NCBI RefSeq assembly: GCF_036170895.1 | Contig: NZ_CP108036.1 | Coordinates: 4,777,501-4,841,500 of the forward strand | DNA from: Streptomyces erythrochromogenes | GTDB taxonomy: Bacteria > Actinomycetota > Actinomycetes > Streptomycetales > Streptomycetaceae | DNA: 64,000 nt | Direction of reading: 5' to 3' | Shown: positions 49,960 to 59,432 of the stretch, piece by piece | Layout: every line of letters starts with the position of its first letter | How positions within the stretch are numbered: the first letter of the stretch is position 1 | Position numbers and translations under genes: made by a program | The notes under the pieces: model-generated | The model's database searches: none | What the model was told of the DNA's origin: nothing | The model's input: the letters and a program-made list of their open reading frames with translations, nothing else

Positions 49960-51051
49960 ATGGGTTCCTCCGGCAGAATCCTCGGCGCACTCGGCCTGCT
50001 GTCCTGCCTCGCGCTTTCCGTGAACGTTCCCGCGGCGGCCGCAGCGGCGCCCGCGCCCAAGGAGCTGCCCCGAGTCCCGTTCACCCAGCGTTACCAAGCC
50101 GTGCAGCACGGCGGGCTGGTCCGCGCCTCCAACTCGGGCATCAGCTGCCGCAAGGAGGAGTCCCCGCAGGCGGAGCCGTGCGCCGAGGTCAAGCGGGGCG
50201 CGGCGGGGGTGAACAGCGAGTTCGAGATGTTCTACAGCGAGGTGGACAAGGACCCGGACACCTACAACTCCACTCGGGCCGAGCTCAAGGTCCCCCAGGG
50301 CGCGAAGGTCTCGTACGCCCGGCTCTACTGGGGCGGCAACCTGCGGGTGGGCGAGCAGAAGCCCCCGCAGGACAACGGCCGGGTGCTGGTCGCCGAGCCG
50401 GGCGGGGCGTACAAGGAGGTCCTCGCCGACACGGTGATGGGCCACCGCACGGACGCGGGCAGCGACGCCTACCAGGCCTCCGCGGACGTGACCCCGCTGG
50501 TGCGCAAGGGCGGCGCCGGGATGTGGACGGTCTCCCAGCTGAACATCGCCATGGGCCACTCCGAGGTCGGGGCCTGGGGCGGCTGGACGCTCGTCGTCGC
50601 CTACGAGCACCCGCAGGAGCCGCTGCGCCGGATCTCGCTGTGGGACGGCTTCGAGTCGCTCGCCGCCCGGGCAGGCGACGGAACGGTCGAGATCGAGGGC
50701 GTGGACGCGCCGGCGGGATCGGCGGGGCGGGCCGGCGTGGTCGCGTACGACGGGGACCGGGGCACCCTCGGGGACTCACTCACCGTGACGGCCGCCAGTG
50801 GTCGCCGGGTGAGCCTCAGCGACGGCGAAAACCCTTTCAACGACGTCATGAATTCCACTATCACGGAATTCGGCGGCCAATCTTTCGTGCGACAGCCAGA
50901 TCATATGAATAATCTCGGATATGACGCGGACGTGTTCGACCTGAGTCCCGCTCTGTCCGGTGGTGCCCGCAGCCTGAGGTTCAGGTTCACGGGCGAAAGT
51001 CAGGGTCATTTCCTCGGTGTGCTCTTCGTTCAGACAGACGCGCGCCGCTGA
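49960..51051 (+). CDS. Secreted DUF3344-like protein
   Basis: A 363-residue exported protein with a signal peptide (ILGALGLLSCLALSVNVPAAAAAAPAP). The mature part has YARLYWGGNL, ADVTPLVRKGGAGMWTVSQLNIAMG and GAWGGWTLVVAYEHP motifs, typical of a beta-rich extracellular domain (DUF3344 by memory). It ends 20 bases before the first glycosyltransferase gene on the same strand and may be the first gene of the polysaccharide operon. The ATG at 49960 has GGAG nine bases upstream. Confidence 0.75.
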   Translation: MGSSGRILGALGLLSCLALSVNVPAAAAAAPAPKELPRVPFTQRYQAVQHGGLVRASNSGISCRKEESPQAEPCAEVKRGAAGVNSEFEMFYSEVDKDPDTYNSTRAELKVPQGAKVSYARLYWGGNLRVGEQKPPQDNGRVLVAEPGGAYKEVLADTVMGHRTDAGSDAYQASADVTPLVRKGGAGMWTVSQLNIAMGHSEVGAWGGWTLVVAYEHPQEPLRRISLWDGFESLAARAGDGTVEIEGVDAPAGSAGRAGVVAYDGDRGTLGDSLTVTAASGRRVSLSDGENPFNDVMNSTITEFGGQSFVRQPDHMNNLGYDADVFDLSPALSGGARSLRFRFTGESQGHFLGVLFVQTDARR

Positions 51052-51070
51052 ACGTAGGAGACCACTCCAC

Positions 51071-52267
51071 GTGCCCACGCACTCCCGGGCGGCACAGCCC
51101 ACGACCGTCCTCCACCTCGTACAACCCGTCGACGGCGGTGTGGCCAGGGTCGTCACCGACCTCGTCCGCGCCCAGACCGCGGAGGGCATCCGCGCCGTCG
51201 TCGGCTGCCCGCCCGGCGGCACGCTCGGCGACGCGGCCCGGTCCGCCGGGGCCGAGGTGTTCACCTGGCGGGCCGGCCGGGTCCCCGGCCCGGCGCTGCC
51301 GGCCGAACTGGCCGGCGCCCGCGGGCTGCTGCGCCGCGTCCGGCCCGACCTGCTGCACGCCCACAGCGCCAAGGCCGGACTGGCCGGACGGCTCGCCGCA
51401 CGCGGGACGCTGCCCACCGTCTTCCAACCCCACGCCTGGTCCTTCGACGCCGTCGGCGGAGCCACCGCCGCGCTCGCCCTGCGCTGGGAGAGGTACGGCG
51501 CCCGCTGGGCCGACCGGGTGCTCTGCGTCAGCGAGGCCGAACGCCGCGCGGGCGAGAGCGAGGGCATCAGCGCCCACTGGACGGTGATCCGCAACGGCGT
51601 GGACCTCGACCACTTCCGGCCCGGCGCACCGGACCCCGGCCAGGACCGGGCCGAGTCCCGCGCCGCACTTCCGCTGCCGCCCTCCTTCCCGGCCGACGGG
51701 CCGCTCGCCGTCTGCGTCGGCCGGATCTGCGCCCAGAAGGGCCAGGACATCCTGCTGGAGGCCTGGCCCGAGGTGCTCGCGACCGTCCCCACGGCCCGCC
51801 TCGCCCTCGTCGGCGACGGACCCGACACCGAACGGCTGCGGCGCACCGCGGCGCTGTCCGGCACCGGCGTGCACTTCGCGGGCGCCGCCGCCGACATCCG
51901 ACCGTGGCTTCGGGCCGCCGACCTCGTTGTACTGCCGTCGCGGTGGGAAGGCATGGCGCTCGCCCCGCTCGAAGCCATGGCCTGTGGCCGGCCGGTCCTG
52001 GTCTCCGACGTCAGCGGTGCCCGGGAGAGCCTGCCGCCCGGCCAGGGAGGCCTGTGCCTGGTGCCGCCGGAGGACCCGACAGCACTGGCCAAAGCCCTGG
52101 GGCGGCTGCTCGCCGAGCCGCGGCTCCTCGCCGAACTCGGGGAGCAGGCCCGGCAGCACGCCCGGACCGACTTCGACGTGCGGCGGACCACGGACGCGGT
52201 CAGCGGCCTGTACCACGAACTGCTGGGCAGGCCCCGACCCTTGAACCAGGAGCGCATCAGCCGATGA
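51071..52267 (+). CDS. Glycosyltransferase family 4-type (GT-B)
   Basis: A 398-residue retaining GT-B enzyme. The N-terminal domain has VLHLVQPVDGGVARVVTDLV and DLLHAHSAKAGLAGRLAA. The C-terminal domain has LAVCVGRICAQKGQDILLEA, LVGDGPDTERL and PSRWEGMALAPLEAMACGRPV, including the conserved Glu of the nucleotide-sugar site. It probably adds a sugar to the lipid-linked repeat unit on the inner face of the membrane. The GTG start follows TAGGAG. It overlaps the next gene by four bases. Confidence 0.9.
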   Translation: MPTHSRAAQPTTVLHLVQPVDGGVARVVTDLVRAQTAEGIRAVVGCPPGGTLGDAARSAGAEVFTWRAGRVPGPALPAELAGARGLLRRVRPDLLHAHSAKAGLAGRLAARGTLPTVFQPHAWSFDAVGGATAALALRWERYGARWADRVLCVSEAERRAGESEGISAHWTVIRNGVDLDHFRPGAPDPGQDRAESRAALPLPPSFPADGPLAVCVGRICAQKGQDILLEAWPEVLATVPTARLALVGDGPDTERLRRTAALSGTGVHFAGAAADIRPWLRAADLVVLPSRWEGMALAPLEAMACGRPVLVSDVSGARESLPPGQGGLCLVPPEDPTALAKALGRLLAEPRLLAELGEQARQHARTDFDVRRTTDAVSGLYHELLGRPRPLNQERISR

Positions 52268-53799
52268 CGATGGACAGCGCACCCGCCCGGCACACCGGGC
52301 AGGGCGGCACAGGGCCCGGCGGCAGCGCCTTCGCGCCCGCGCCCCACGCAGCAGCCCGCCGTTCCGCAACCGCCATCCATCCGCCGCGCGGGCCCCGGGT
52401 CGACCAGGCCCGGTCCGCCGTACGCCCGCACCGCGTCCGCCGCCGCAGCCGGGTGCTCCCCCTGCTCACCGCCGACGCGCTGGCCGCCGTACTCACCGCG
52501 GCCACCCTGCCCGGACCGGCGCTGCCCGTCCTGGCGGCCGCGCCGGCCGTCGCCGCGCTGCCCGCCCTGCTCGTCGCCCTGCACGCGCAGGCGGGCCTGT
52601 ACCGGCCGCGCCTCGCCCCCTCCGCCCTCCTCGAACTGCCCGCACTGGTGGGGCGCTCCGCCGTCCTGTGGTGCGCGGCCGCCGCCGTCGCGGCCGCCTT
52701 CGACCCCGCGCGCGCCATGGGCTGGAGCGCGCTGCTCACCGCCGTGTGCCTGCAGGCCGTACTGGTCTGCGCGGGCCGCGGCGTCGTCAACCAGCTGCAC
52801 CGCCGCGCCGCCGTACGCCGGCCCGCCTCCGCCCTCGTGGTCGGACCCGGCGCCGGGGCGAGCGCGGTGGCCGCCGCCCTGCACGGCCGCCCCGAGTTCG
52901 GCCTGCGCCCGGTCGGGCTCGCCGACACCGCGGCCCCCGCCGAGGGGGACACCGGGCCCCTCCCGCTCCTGTCCACCCACGAGGACATCCGGCGCGCGGT
53001 CATCCAGAACACCGTCCGGCACGCGGTGTTCACCCGCCCGCCCGAGGCCGACGAGCGCACCGCATCCCTGGTCCGGCTCTTCCACGACCACGGCTGCCGG
53101 CTGTGGCTCGCGGACCCGGCCGGCACCGCCAAGGTCACCGGCATGCGGCTGGCCCACCCCGCCGACCAGCTGTGGGGATACGCCGTGCAGCCGCTGCTGC
53201 CGCGCCCGGCCCGGCCGCTGGAGCGCTGGGCCAAGCGGGTCATCGACTCCGCGCTCGCCCTGGTCGCCCTGGTGGGCGCCGCGCCCGTGATGCTGCTCTG
53301 CGCGGCGGCCGTACGCCTCTGGGACGGACCCGGGGTGATCTTCCGTCAGGAGCGGGTCGGCCTCTACGGGCGCCCCTTCACCCTGCTGAAGTTCCGCACT
53401 CTGCGCGCCGACGCGCACGAGGCCGCCACCCGCTGGACGGTCGCGGGCGACCGCGGCATGAGCCCGGTCGGCTCCTTCCTGCGCAAGTCCTCCCTCGACG
53501 AACTGCCCCAGCTGTGGAACGTCGTACGGGGCGACATGAGCCTGGTCGGCCCCCGCCCCGAACGGCCCTTCTTCGTGGCGAAGTTCTCCACCGTGCACCC
53601 CGGCTACGAGGCCCGCCACCGGATGCCCGTCGGCATCACCGGCCTCGCCCAGATCAACGGCCTGCGCGGGGACACCTCCATCGAGGACCGGGCCCGCTTC
53701 GACAACCACTACATCGACACCTGGTCGCTGTGGCAGGACCTGTGGATCCTCGCCCGCACCGCGGCCTCCTTCTTCCGCTTCCGGCTGGGGGGCAGCTGA
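52264..53799 (+). CDS. Polyprenyl phosphoglycosyltransferase (WbaP/bacterial sugar transferase)
   Basis: A 511-residue enzyme that should start repeat-unit synthesis by placing a sugar phosphate on undecaprenyl phosphate. A Pro-rich cytoplasmic leader of about 60 residues is followed by four or so membrane segments (to about 175) and a CoA-binding-like middle domain. The catalytic domain starts near residue 315: RPLERWAKRVIDSALALVALVGAAPVMLL membrane hairpin, IFRQERVGLYGRPFTLLKFRTL, LRKSSLDELPQLWNVVRGDMSLVGPRPE. All hallmark residues are present. The next ATG overlaps its stop codon. Confidence 0.93.
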   Translation: MTMDSAPARHTGQGGTGPGGSAFAPAPHAAARRSATAIHPPRGPRVDQARSAVRPHRVRRRSRVLPLLTADALAAVLTAATLPGPALPVLAAAPAVAALPALLVALHAQAGLYRPRLAPSALLELPALVGRSAVLWCAAAAVAAAFDPARAMGWSALLTAVCLQAVLVCAGRGVVNQLHRRAAVRRPASALVVGPGAGASAVAAALHGRPEFGLRPVGLADTAAPAEGDTGPLPLLSTHEDIRRAVIQNTVRHAVFTRPPEADERTASLVRLFHDHGCRLWLADPAGTAKVTGMRLAHPADQLWGYAVQPLLPRPARPLERWAKRVIDSALALVALVGAAPVMLLCAAAVRLWDGPGVIFRQERVGLYGRPFTLLKFRTLRADAHEAATRWTVAGDRGMSPVGSFLRKSSLDELPQLWNVVRGDMSLVGPRPERPFFVAKFSTVHPGYEARHRMPVGITGLAQINGLRGDTSIEDRARFDNHYIDTWSLWQDLWILARTAASFFRFRLGGS

Positions 53800-55286
53800 T
53801 GAGCCTCGCCGCCCCCGGGCACTGGGTCCGGCCGGACGTGCCGGGCATGCTGCGCCGGCACTGGCCGCTGCTGCCGCTCGCCGCGACCGTGCTGTTCCTG
53901 CTCGCCCCGCTCCCGGCCGGGGACGCTACCGCCTCCGGCAAGGTCGGCCCGGCCGACGCCGCCTCGCTGCTGCTGGTCCTCGTCTGCGCCGTGCAGGCGC
54001 TGCGCGGCCGGGTGCGGGCGCTGACCCCGCTCGGCGTCCTTCTCCTCGGCGCGCCCGCCGTCGGCCTCGCGGTCGCGACGGTGACCGCGGGGGACCCGTA
54101 CGCCGCCCTGCCGGGCTTCGTCCGCTACCTCCAGGTCTTCGTGCTGGTCCCGGCGGCCGTGGTGCTGTTGGTGCGCGACGCGCGGGAGTTCCGGCTCGCG
54201 GCCGGCTGCTTCGTGGTCCTGGCGCTGGTGCAGGGCGCGGTGGGGGTCGTGCAGTACGCGACCCACACCGGCGCCTCCTACCAGGGCGAGGACATCCGGG
54301 CGGTGGGCACCTTCGGCCCCGGCGACGTGATGGGCATGGCCACGGTCGTCGCCTACGGGCTGATCGTCGCGACCGCGGCCGCGCTCGCCCCCGGACTGCC
54401 GCCGCGCCTGCGCCGGATCGCCGCGGGCTGCGCCCTGGTGCTGGTCCTGCCGCTCGTCCTCTCCTTCAGCCGCGGCGCCTGGATCGCCACCCTCGGCGCG
54501 GCCCTGCTGGTGATGGCGCTGGCCGGGATCCGGCGGGCGCTCACGGTGCTCGCCGCGCTGGCCGCGGCCGGGGTGGTCCTGGTGGGCGGGCTCGGCGTCG
54601 GCTCCGAGATGGTCGCCGAGCGGCTCACCTCCATCACCCAGGTCTCCAGCGCCCCCGACCAGTCGGTGACCGACCGCTACACGATGTGGGCCGCCGCCGA
54701 GTCGATGTGGCGCGAGCGGCCGGCGGCGGGCGTGGGCCTCAAGGGCTTCCCCGCCCACCGCGACGGACACGCCTCGCTCGGGCTCTCCTCCGGCAGCGAC
54801 ACCGCCGGCGCGGGCCAGGCGTACATCCGCCAGCCGCTGCTCTCCCCGCACAACATGTACCTGCTGATCCTGAGCGAGCAGGGACTGATCGGACTGGTCG
54901 CGCTGGCGGGCGGCTGGGCGGCCCTGCTGGTCGTGGGACTGCGGCGGCTCACCTCCGGCGCGGGGGCGCGGGTGCGGGACTGCGGGCTGATCGCGACCGG
55001 GCTGTTCGTGTGGCAGCTGACCGACTTCCTCTACGCGGACATCGGCGGCCCGTCCACCGTCCTGACCGGCGTGATCATCGGCCTGGCGGCCTGGTGGGCG
55101 CTTCCCTCCCCCGGCGGTGCGGATCCGCTGCGCGCCGCCGGTCCGCTGCGCGGTGCGGTCGCCGCTCCCGGGGCCATCCCCGGGCCGGCGGACGCCCGGG
55201 GGCGGGCGCCCGGAAGCACCGGCGGCCCCATCGGCGCGGGCACCGGGGCACGGGGCCCGGTTCCCGAGAGTTCGAGCGGCCGGTGA
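53799..55286 (+). CDS. O-antigen ligase/polymerase-like membrane protein
   Basis: A 495-residue protein with about eleven to twelve membrane segments and a long outer loop in the C-terminal half. This loop contains DRYTMWAAAESMWRERPAAGVGLKGF and SPHNMYLLILSEQGLIG, with the H-N-x-YL pattern of the Wzy_C/WaaL superfamily. It should polymerise or attach the polysaccharide outside the membrane. A Pro/Gly-rich tail of about 60 residues follows. It overlaps the flippase gene by four bases (GTGA). Confidence 0.88.
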   Translation: MSLAAPGHWVRPDVPGMLRRHWPLLPLAATVLFLLAPLPAGDATASGKVGPADAASLLLVLVCAVQALRGRVRALTPLGVLLLGAPAVGLAVATVTAGDPYAALPGFVRYLQVFVLVPAAVVLLVRDAREFRLAAGCFVVLALVQGAVGVVQYATHTGASYQGEDIRAVGTFGPGDVMGMATVVAYGLIVATAAALAPGLPPRLRRIAAGCALVLVLPLVLSFSRGAWIATLGAALLVMALAGIRRALTVLAALAAAGVVLVGGLGVGSEMVAERLTSITQVSSAPDQSVTDRYTMWAAAESMWRERPAAGVGLKGFPAHRDGHASLGLSSGSDTAGAGQAYIRQPLLSPHNMYLLILSEQGLIGLVALAGGWAALLVVGLRRLTSGAGARVRDCGLIATGLFVWQLTDFLYADIGGPSTVLTGVIIGLAAWWALPSPGGADPLRAAGPLRGAVAAPGAIPGPADARGRAPGSTGGPIGAGTGARGPVPESSSGR

Positions 55287-57316
55287 CGGACACCACGCCC
55301 TGGCGGCCCGCCTCCGGCCCTCCGGCCGGGGTGGGCCACACCCGCGTCCCGCCGACCCCGCCCGTCGAACCGGGCCCCTTCGGCCCCGCCGGGTATCCCG
55401 GCGGGGCCCCGGCGGGGCTCGGTGCGCGGGTGGCGGCGCGCACCACGAGCGCATCCGCCGACGCCCCCGCAGCCCGGGCCTCGGCCGCCGGGCACGGCGA
55501 CGTCCGCCGCGAGGACGGGTCCACCGGGCCGGGCGGGGGGCAGCCCTCTGCCCGGCCCGGCCGTGGCGCGGCCTCCGTACGCTCCACCCCCGGTGTCCGC
55601 CGCGAAAGTGATCCGGCCGGGGCCGCCGTTCCCGCGGCCTGCGGCGTGAACCGGTTCGGACGCGGCCGGCGCCGGCGCGAGGCCGAGGTGTCCGCCGAGC
55701 CCGCCGCAGGCGCTCCGCTCGGGCGGTTCCTGGCCAAGGCCGCCGCCGTGACCGCCGGGCTCACTGCTGCCGGGGCCCTGTTCGGGCTGGTGCGCGACCA
55801 GACCATCGCGCACCTCTTCGGCGCCGGGCACGACAGCGACGCCTTCCTCATCGCCTGGACCGTCCCGGAGATGGCCTCGACGCTGCTGATCGAGGACGCC
55901 ATGGCGCTGCTGATGGTCCCCGCCTTCAGCCACGCACTGGCCCGGCGGGCCGCCGCCCGGGCCGGGCTCACCCGCAGGGAGGCCCGCGCGCAGGATCCCG
56001 TACGGCTGCTGGTCGGGGCGACCCTGCCGCGGCTCGTCGTGTTCCTGGCCGCCGTGGCCTCCGTGCTCGTCGTCGCCGCGCCGGCCGTCGTCGCCGTGCT
56101 CGCGCCCGGCCTGCCCGATCCCGCACTGGCCGTCGAGTGCACCCGCCTGACCGCGCTGACCGTGCTCTCCTTCGGCATCGCCGGCTACTTCAGCGCCGCG
56201 CTGCGCGCGCACCGCTCCTTCCTGCCACCCGCCGCGATCTACGTCTCGTACAACATCGGCATCATCGCCACGATGGTCACCCTCCACACCCTGTGGGGCG
56301 TGCGGGCCGCCGCCGCGGGCGTCGCCGTCGGCGGACTGCTGATGGCGCTCGTCCAACTCCCCGCCTTCATCCGGAACGTGGGCTTCGGCCCGCCCCGGGC
56401 CAAACGGGCCGCCGCCCCGCGCAGCCAGCGCGACCGCGACCGCCCCACCCTCATCGCCTTCGGGGTCATCGCCCCCGTCATCCTCTTCGCCGTCTTCCGC
56501 CAGTCACAGGTGCTCGTCGAGCGGTTCCTGGCCGCCTCGCTCCCGTCCGGGGCGATCTCCCACCTCAACTACGCGCAGAAGGTCGCGCAGATGCCGATGG
56601 TGCTGTCGCTGATGATCTGCACCGTCACCTTCCCCGTCGTCGCCCAGGCCATGGCCGGCGGCGAGCGGGAGAAGGCCCGCCGGCGCGTGGAGCGGGACCT
56701 GGCACTGGCCTCGCTCGCCGTCCTGATGGGCACCGCGCTCGTCATCGGCTACGCCCCCCAGATCATCCAGGTCCTCTTCGAACGGGGCGCCTTCACCCAC
56801 GAGGACACCCTCGCCACCGCCTCCGTCATGCGGGTCTACGGACTCGGACTGCTCGGCCACTGCCTCGTCGGGGCACTGTCCCGGCCCTTCTTCTCGACCG
56901 CCCGGCCCACCTGGTTCCCGGCGTTCGCGATGGGTGCCGGACTGCTCGTCAACATCGTGGCCGGAGCCTTCGCCGTCCGCTGGTGGGGCACCTACGGGAT
57001 CGCCGCCGCCAACGCCGCCGGCATCTCCACCGCCGCCGCCCTGCTGCTCACCGGCCTCGGCCCGCGGATCATCGCCATCCACGTCCGCCGGGTCTCCGTC
57101 AGCATCGGACGGCTCGCGGTGGCCGCCGTCACCGCCTGCGCCACCGGCTGGATCGCCGGGCCGATGATCCCCGATCCGCTGCTCAGCGCCGGACTCGGCT
57201 GCCTGCTCGTCCCGGCCATGTTCGGCGCCACCGGCATGGCCATACGCGCCCTCGAAGTCACCGCCCTGCCCGGTCAGATCTCCCAGTTCACGCAGAGGTT
57301 CCGCAATGCCCGCTGA
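55283..57316 (+). CDS. MurJ/Wzx-like lipid-linked oligosaccharide flippase
   Basis: A 677-residue membrane protein. A poorly conserved Pro/Gly/Arg-rich leader of about 145 residues precedes 14 predicted membrane segments. These include GALFGLVRDQTIAHLFGAGHDSDAFLIAWTVPEM, a typical MurJ/MVF opening. In this cluster it is more likely to move the polysaccharide repeat unit than to be the essential peptidoglycan MurJ, which usually lies elsewhere; that is inference. The GTG start overlaps the upstream stop, and the next gene starts 11 bases before its end. Confidence 0.88.
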   Translation: MTDTTPWRPASGPPAGVGHTRVPPTPPVEPGPFGPAGYPGGAPAGLGARVAARTTSASADAPAARASAAGHGDVRREDGSTGPGGGQPSARPGRGAASVRSTPGVRRESDPAGAAVPAACGVNRFGRGRRRREAEVSAEPAAGAPLGRFLAKAAAVTAGLTAAGALFGLVRDQTIAHLFGAGHDSDAFLIAWTVPEMASTLLIEDAMALLMVPAFSHALARRAAARAGLTRREARAQDPVRLLVGATLPRLVVFLAAVASVLVVAAPAVVAVLAPGLPDPALAVECTRLTALTVLSFGIAGYFSAALRAHRSFLPPAAIYVSYNIGIIATMVTLHTLWGVRAAAAGVAVGGLLMALVQLPAFIRNVGFGPPRAKRAAAPRSQRDRDRPTLIAFGVIAPVILFAVFRQSQVLVERFLAASLPSGAISHLNYAQKVAQMPMVLSLMICTVTFPVVAQAMAGGEREKARRRVERDLALASLAVLMGTALVIGYAPQIIQVLFERGAFTHEDTLATASVMRVYGLGLLGHCLVGALSRPFFSTARPTWFPAFAMGAGLLVNIVAGAFAVRWWGTYGIAAANAAGISTAAALLLTGLGPRIIAIHVRRVSVSIGRLAVAAVTACATGWIAGPMIPDPLLSAGLGCLLVPAMFGATGMAIRALEVTALPGQISQFTQRFRNAR

Positions 57317-58082
57317 CACCGACACGGCCCCCGCCGCCGTGGTGGTCCCCGCCCGCCGGACCGCATCGCCGTGGGTCCTGATGTACCACTCGGTCGCCGA
57401 GTTCACCGACCCCGCCGAGGACCCGTACGGCATCACCGTCACCCCCCTCGCCCTGGAGGCACAGCTGCTGTGGCTGCGCTCCCGGGGCCTGCGCGGGGTG
57501 TCGGTCGGTGAACTGCTGCGGGCCCGGGCGGCCGGGCGCGGAGCCGGGCTCGTCGGACTGACCTTCGACGACGGCTACACCGACTTCCTGACCCACGCGC
57601 TGCCGCTGCTCCAGCGCCACGACTGCACCGCCACCCTCTTCGTGCTGCCCGGACGGCTCGGCGTGGACAACGTGTGGGACCCGCTGGGACCGCGCAAGTC
57701 CCTGCTCACCGCCGAGGGGATCCGCGAAGTCGCCGCCGCCGGGCAGGAGATCGGCTCGCACGGCCTGCTCCACCAGGACCTCACCGCCACCCCCGACGAC
57801 GTGCTCCAGCAGGAACTGCGCGGCAGCCGCGACCTGTTGCGCGAGCTGACCGGCACCCTGCCCGAGGGCTTCTGCTACCCGTACGGGCACCTCGACGCCC
57901 GGGTCGTCGACGCGACGCGGGCGGCCGGCTACGGCTACGCCTGCGCCATCGACCCCGGGCGGCTCGCCGGCCCGCACGCCCTGCCGCGCACGCACGTCAG
58001 CCAGGCCGACGGCGGCACCCGGCTGCGCGTCAAGCAGGTGCGCCACCAGGTCGGGGAGCTGCGGCGGGCGGTGTACCGGTGA
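57306..58082 (+). CDS. Polysaccharide deacetylase (CE4 family)
   Basis: A 258-residue NodB-homology protein. GLTFDDGYTDFLTHALPLL holds the catalytic Asp and metal-binding Asp, and IGSHGLLHQDLT the two metal-binding His. FCYPYGHLDARVVDATRAAGYGYA completes the fold. It has no signal peptide, so it may act inside the cell or be exported by another route. It should remove acetyl groups from sugars of the polysaccharide. It overlaps both neighbours. Confidence 0.9.
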   Translation: MPADTDTAPAAVVVPARRTASPWVLMYHSVAEFTDPAEDPYGITVTPLALEAQLLWLRSRGLRGVSVGELLRARAAGRGAGLVGLTFDDGYTDFLTHALPLLQRHDCTATLFVLPGRLGVDNVWDPLGPRKSLLTAEGIREVAAAGQEIGSHGLLHQDLTATPDDVLQQELRGSRDLLRELTGTLPEGFCYPYGHLDARVVDATRAAGYGYACAIDPGRLAGPHALPRTHVSQADGGTRLRVKQVRHQVGELRRAVYR

Positions 58083-59362
58083 AGCCGATCGAGGCCGTCA
58101 AGGCCCTGCACGTCATCACCGGCCTCGGCGTCGGCGGCGCCGAGCAGCAACTGCGGCTGCTGCTGCGGCACATGCCGATGCGGTGCGACGTGCTCACGCT
58201 GACCAATCCCGGGCCGGTCGCCGAGGGGCTGCGCGCCGACGGCGTACGGGTCGTGCACCTGGGAATGCGCGGCAACCGGGACCTGGGGGCGCTGCCCCGG
58301 CTCGTGCGGTTCATCCGGCGCGGCCAGTACGACCTCGTCCACACGCACCTGTACCGGGCCTGCGTGTACGGGCGCCTCGCGGCCCGGCTCGCGGGCACCG
58401 GGGCGACCGTCGCCACCGAGCACTCCCTCGGCGAGGGGGAGATCGAGGGCCGGCCGCTCTCGGGCGGGGTGCGCGCGCTGTACCTGGCCAGCGAGCGGCT
58501 GGGCGCGGCGACGGTGGCCGTGTCGGACACCGTCGCCGCCCGGCTGGAGGGGTGGGGGGTGCCGGCCGCGCGGGTCCACGTCGTACCCAACGGCATCGAG
58601 GCCGTCCGCTTCCGTTTCGACGAGGGCGTCCGCCGGGCGACCCGGGCCCGCACCGGGCTGCCCGAGCGGGCCTTCGTGGTCGGCGGGGTCGGCCGGCTGG
58701 TCCCGGGCAAGCGGTTCGACGTGCTGGTGCGGGCCGTGGCCGCGCTGCCGGGTGCGCACCTGATGCTGGCAGGGGACGGCCCGGAGCGGGCGGGGCTGCG
58801 CCGGCTGGCCGCCGAGCTCGGCGCGCAGAGCCGCATCCACCTGCTGGGGGAGCGGGACCCGCTGGGCGACAGCGCGGACGGCCGCACCCCGGGCATCCCG
58901 GCCCTGCTGGCCGCCATGGACGTCTTCGTCTCGCCGTCGCGGGAGGAGGCCTTCGGGCTCGCGGTCGTCGAGGCCCTGGCCGCCGGACTTCCGGTCCTGC
59001 ACGTGACCTGCCCGGCCATCGACGACCTGCCCGCCGCCGAGGCCCCGGGGGCGCGCCGCATCGGCACCGGCACGGAGGAACTCGTCGCGGCGCTGCGCGG
59101 CCACATGGAGGCGGGCGCGCGCCGGCTGCCCCCGCCGCCGGTCGTGCGCCGCTACGACATCGCCCGCAGCGCGCGCCGGCTGCTGGACGTGTACGACCTC
59201 GCCCTCTCGGCCGCGCCGGAACCGCGGGTACCGGGCCCCGTCACGGATCCCGCACCGGACCCGGCCGGCGCTGCGGCCCCGGACCCCGCGGCGCGACCGG
59301 AGGCGGGGCTGACGGTGCCCGGGCCCGGCTCCCCCCGGCGGACGCCGGGCGCCCATGGCTGA
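58079..59362 (+). CDS. Glycosyltransferase family 4-type (GT-B)
   Basis: A 427-residue GT-B enzyme: ALHVITGLGVGGAEQQLRLLLRHM near the N-terminus, DLVHTHLYRACVYGRLAARLAG and EHSLGEGE in the acceptor domain. The C-terminal domain has VGGVGRLVPGKRFDVLVRAVAAL, LMLAGDGPERAGL and SPSREEAFGLAVVEALAAGLPV. It is a second sugar-adding enzyme of the cluster and differs clearly from the one at 51071. A Pro/Ala-rich tail of about 45 residues ends it. The GTG start overlaps the deacetylase stop. Confidence 0.9.
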   Translation: MKPIEAVKALHVITGLGVGGAEQQLRLLLRHMPMRCDVLTLTNPGPVAEGLRADGVRVVHLGMRGNRDLGALPRLVRFIRRGQYDLVHTHLYRACVYGRLAARLAGTGATVATEHSLGEGEIEGRPLSGGVRALYLASERLGAATVAVSDTVAARLEGWGVPAARVHVVPNGIEAVRFRFDEGVRRATRARTGLPERAFVVGGVGRLVPGKRFDVLVRAVAALPGAHLMLAGDGPERAGLRRLAAELGAQSRIHLLGERDPLGDSADGRTPGIPALLAAMDVFVSPSREEAFGLAVVEALAAGLPVLHVTCPAIDDLPAAEAPGARRIGTGTEELVAALRGHMEAGARRLPPPPVVRRYDIARSARRLLDVYDLALSAAPEPRVPGPVTDPAPDPAGAAAPDPAARPEAGLTVPGPGSPRRTPGAHG

Positions 59363-59432
59363 TCCCCACCCCCGAAGGGGTCCCGGCCGGGACCCGAAGG
59401 AACCCACCTCCCTCCAGGAAGCGAGCACGACC